A stretch of DNA of 64,000 bases from CAVSZB01 sp964420395 (lineage in GTDB: Bacteria; Krumholzibacteriota; Krumholzibacteriia; LZORAL124-64-63), in the NCBI GenBank assembly GCA_964420395.1, contig CAYQTJ010000002.1:11486-75485 (forward strand). The letters run 5' to 3'. Below are positions 63,056 through 64,000 of the stretch, piece after piece; the first letter of the stretch is position 1; each line of letters opens with the position of its first letter. The notes under the pieces were generated by a model. It was not told where the DNA came from. It made no database searches and worked only from the letters and a program-made list of their open reading frames with translations. A program made the position numbers and the translations under genes.

Positions 63056-64000
63056 ATGATGCGATTCGCCAATGAGCGGCAGCTGGAGACCTACCGCGAG
63101 TCCCTCAAGGCCGCGCACGATCCGGGCAAGGCGCGGATCTGCGTCTGCGGCGGCACCGGGTGCAACGCGCAGGGGTCGATCGACCTGGTGCGCGAGCTGC
63201 GGGCGGCGGTCGGCAGGTACGGGCTGGAGGACCGGGTGGAGGTCAAGGCCACCGGGTGCCACGGCTTCTGCGAGAAGGGGCCGGTGGTGGTGGTGCGGCC
63301 CGAGAACATCTTCTACGTCCTCGTGAAGCCGGCCGACGCCGACGAGCTGGTGCGGGTGACCTGCGTCGAGAACGGCGTGGTGGAGCGCCTGCAGTACGTC
63401 GACCCGATCTCCGGCGAGCGCATCGTGCGCGAGCAGGACGTGCCGTTCTACAAGAAGCAGATGCGTGTCATCCTGGCGGACAACGGCCACCTCGACCCCA
63501 CCTCGATCGACGACTACCTGCTCAACGGCGGCTACGCGGCGCTCGGGAAGGCCCTGACGCGCCTGACGCCGGAGGACGTCATCGACGAAGTGAAGCGCGC
63601 GGGGCTGCGCGGGCGCGGCGGCGCCGGCTTCCCCACCGCCCGCAAGTGGGAGCTGTGCCGCCAGTCGCCGGGCGACGAGAAGTACATCATCTGCAACGCC
63701 GACGAGGGCGATCCGGGCGCCTACATGAACCGTTCCGAGCTCGAGGGCAACCCGCACCTGATGATCGAGGGGATGATCATCGGCGCGTACGCCATCGGGG
63801 CGAACAAGGCCTACATCTACTGCCGCGCGGAGTACCCGCTGGCGATCGAGCAGCTCGAGAAGGCGATCGCGCAGGCGCGCGCGTGCGGGCTGCTCGGGAC
63901 GAACATCCTCGACAGCGGCTTCAGCCTCGACATGGTCATCAAGATGGGCGCCGGCGCCTTCGTGTGCGGCGAGGAGACCGCCCTCATGCACAGCATCGAG
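63056..64000 (+). CDS. nuoF: NuoF/HndC-type flavoprotein subunit, partial at the window end
   Basis: The first 315 residues of a protein that continues past the window; GAGGAGAG precedes the ATG pair at 63056. Residues ~25-110 form an N-terminal thioredoxin-like [2Fe-2S] domain with cysteines 31, 36, 68 and 72 (C-V-C-G-G-T-G-C, C-H-G-F-C). This extra domain is typical of HndC/HydB-type subunits of bifurcating hydrogenases and formate dehydrogenases, and is absent from complex I NuoF. The FMN/NADH core follows: R-G-R-G-G-A-G-F-P-T-A-R-K-W, C-N-A-D-E-G-D-P-G-A-Y and G-E-E-T-A-L. It probably oxidises NADH and passes electrons to ferredoxin-linked partners encoded downstream. Confidence 0.93.
   Translation, partial: MMRFANERQLETYRESLKAAHDPGKARICVCGGTGCNAQGSIDLVRELRAAVGRYGLEDRVEVKATGCHGFCEKGPVVVVRPENIFYVLVKPADADELVRVTCVENGVVERLQYVDPISGERIVREQDVPFYKKQMRVILADNGHLDPTSIDDYLLNGGYAALGKALTRLTPEDVIDEVKRAGLRGRGGAGFPTARKWELCRQSPGDEKYIICNADEGDPGAYMNRSELEGNPHLMIEGMIIGAYAIGANKAYIYCRAEYPLAIEQLEKAIAQARACGLLGTNILDSGFSLDMVIKMGAGAFVCGEETALMHSIE

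Overview
The window is about 70% GC, densely coded on both strands, with short or overlapping gene junctions. Several secreted proteins end in a FlgD/T9SS-like domain with a 'PNPFNP' or 'YPNP' motif. Others carry cohesin-like or dockerin-like modules, and there is a complete HdrCBA-Flx electron-transfer operon. Together these suggest an anaerobic or facultative bacterium of the FCB group or an allied phylum, such as Candidatus Eisenbacteria. That placement is inference: there is no rRNA or marker-gene comparison here.

Layout. 1-4.85 kb: three exported proteins with cohesin-type domains, one of them a 981-residue toroid/cohesin/dockerin/FlgD-tail protein; the first is cut by the window edge. 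4.9-13 kb: housekeeping genes (DUF885 peptidase plus bacterioferritin, MutM plus a DnaJ/TerB protein, nitroreductase, Pcm, a GT-C-type membrane protein). 13-20 kb: sulfatase-fold hydrolase, DUF3788, TerC, NhaA, a TolB-like propeller and a serine hydrolase. 19.9-26.5 kb (minus strand): hdrC-hdrB-hdrA-flxDC-flxB-flxA, six overlapping or closely spaced genes for a soluble heterodisulfide-reductase/NAD(P)H complex. 26.8-28.6 kb: motA-motB without other flagellar genes. 28.7-35.7 kb: repeat-rich accessory stretch with an ORF6N protein, an APC permease, an OmpA protein, an EamA transporter and an RtcR-like sigma54 activator with a putative CARF domain. 35.8-38.2 kb: patatin/beta-barrel protein whose codon bias flips part-way. 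38.2-42.0 kb: lower-GC island with a GAF-SpoIIE phosphatase and two decayed beta-helix gene ends. 42-62 kb: serine hydrolase, DinB, lipoproteins, a TPR Ser/Thr kinase, a large surface protein, a GapN-like dehydrogenase, a NifX-like/DUF134 pair, PepF and MetH. 62.4-64 kb: nuoE and nuoF-type subunits, cut by the window edge, behind a near-perfect Rex operator.

Working together. The Hdr-Flx complex and the NuoEF-type module both handle NADH, ferredoxin and thiol electrons. The Rex-like site suggests that the second module responds to the NADH/NAD+ ratio. The secreted proteins appear to share two C-terminal tail types: the FlgD-like domain, and a short K-S-L-G-x-V-K-x-[LQ]-[YF]-R tail seen in three separate places. 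Two families of non-coding repeat are spread through the intergenic DNA: an eight-copy element with the core ACAGAGACTGCTACG, and a roughly 90-bp element that begins or ends at gene stop codons.
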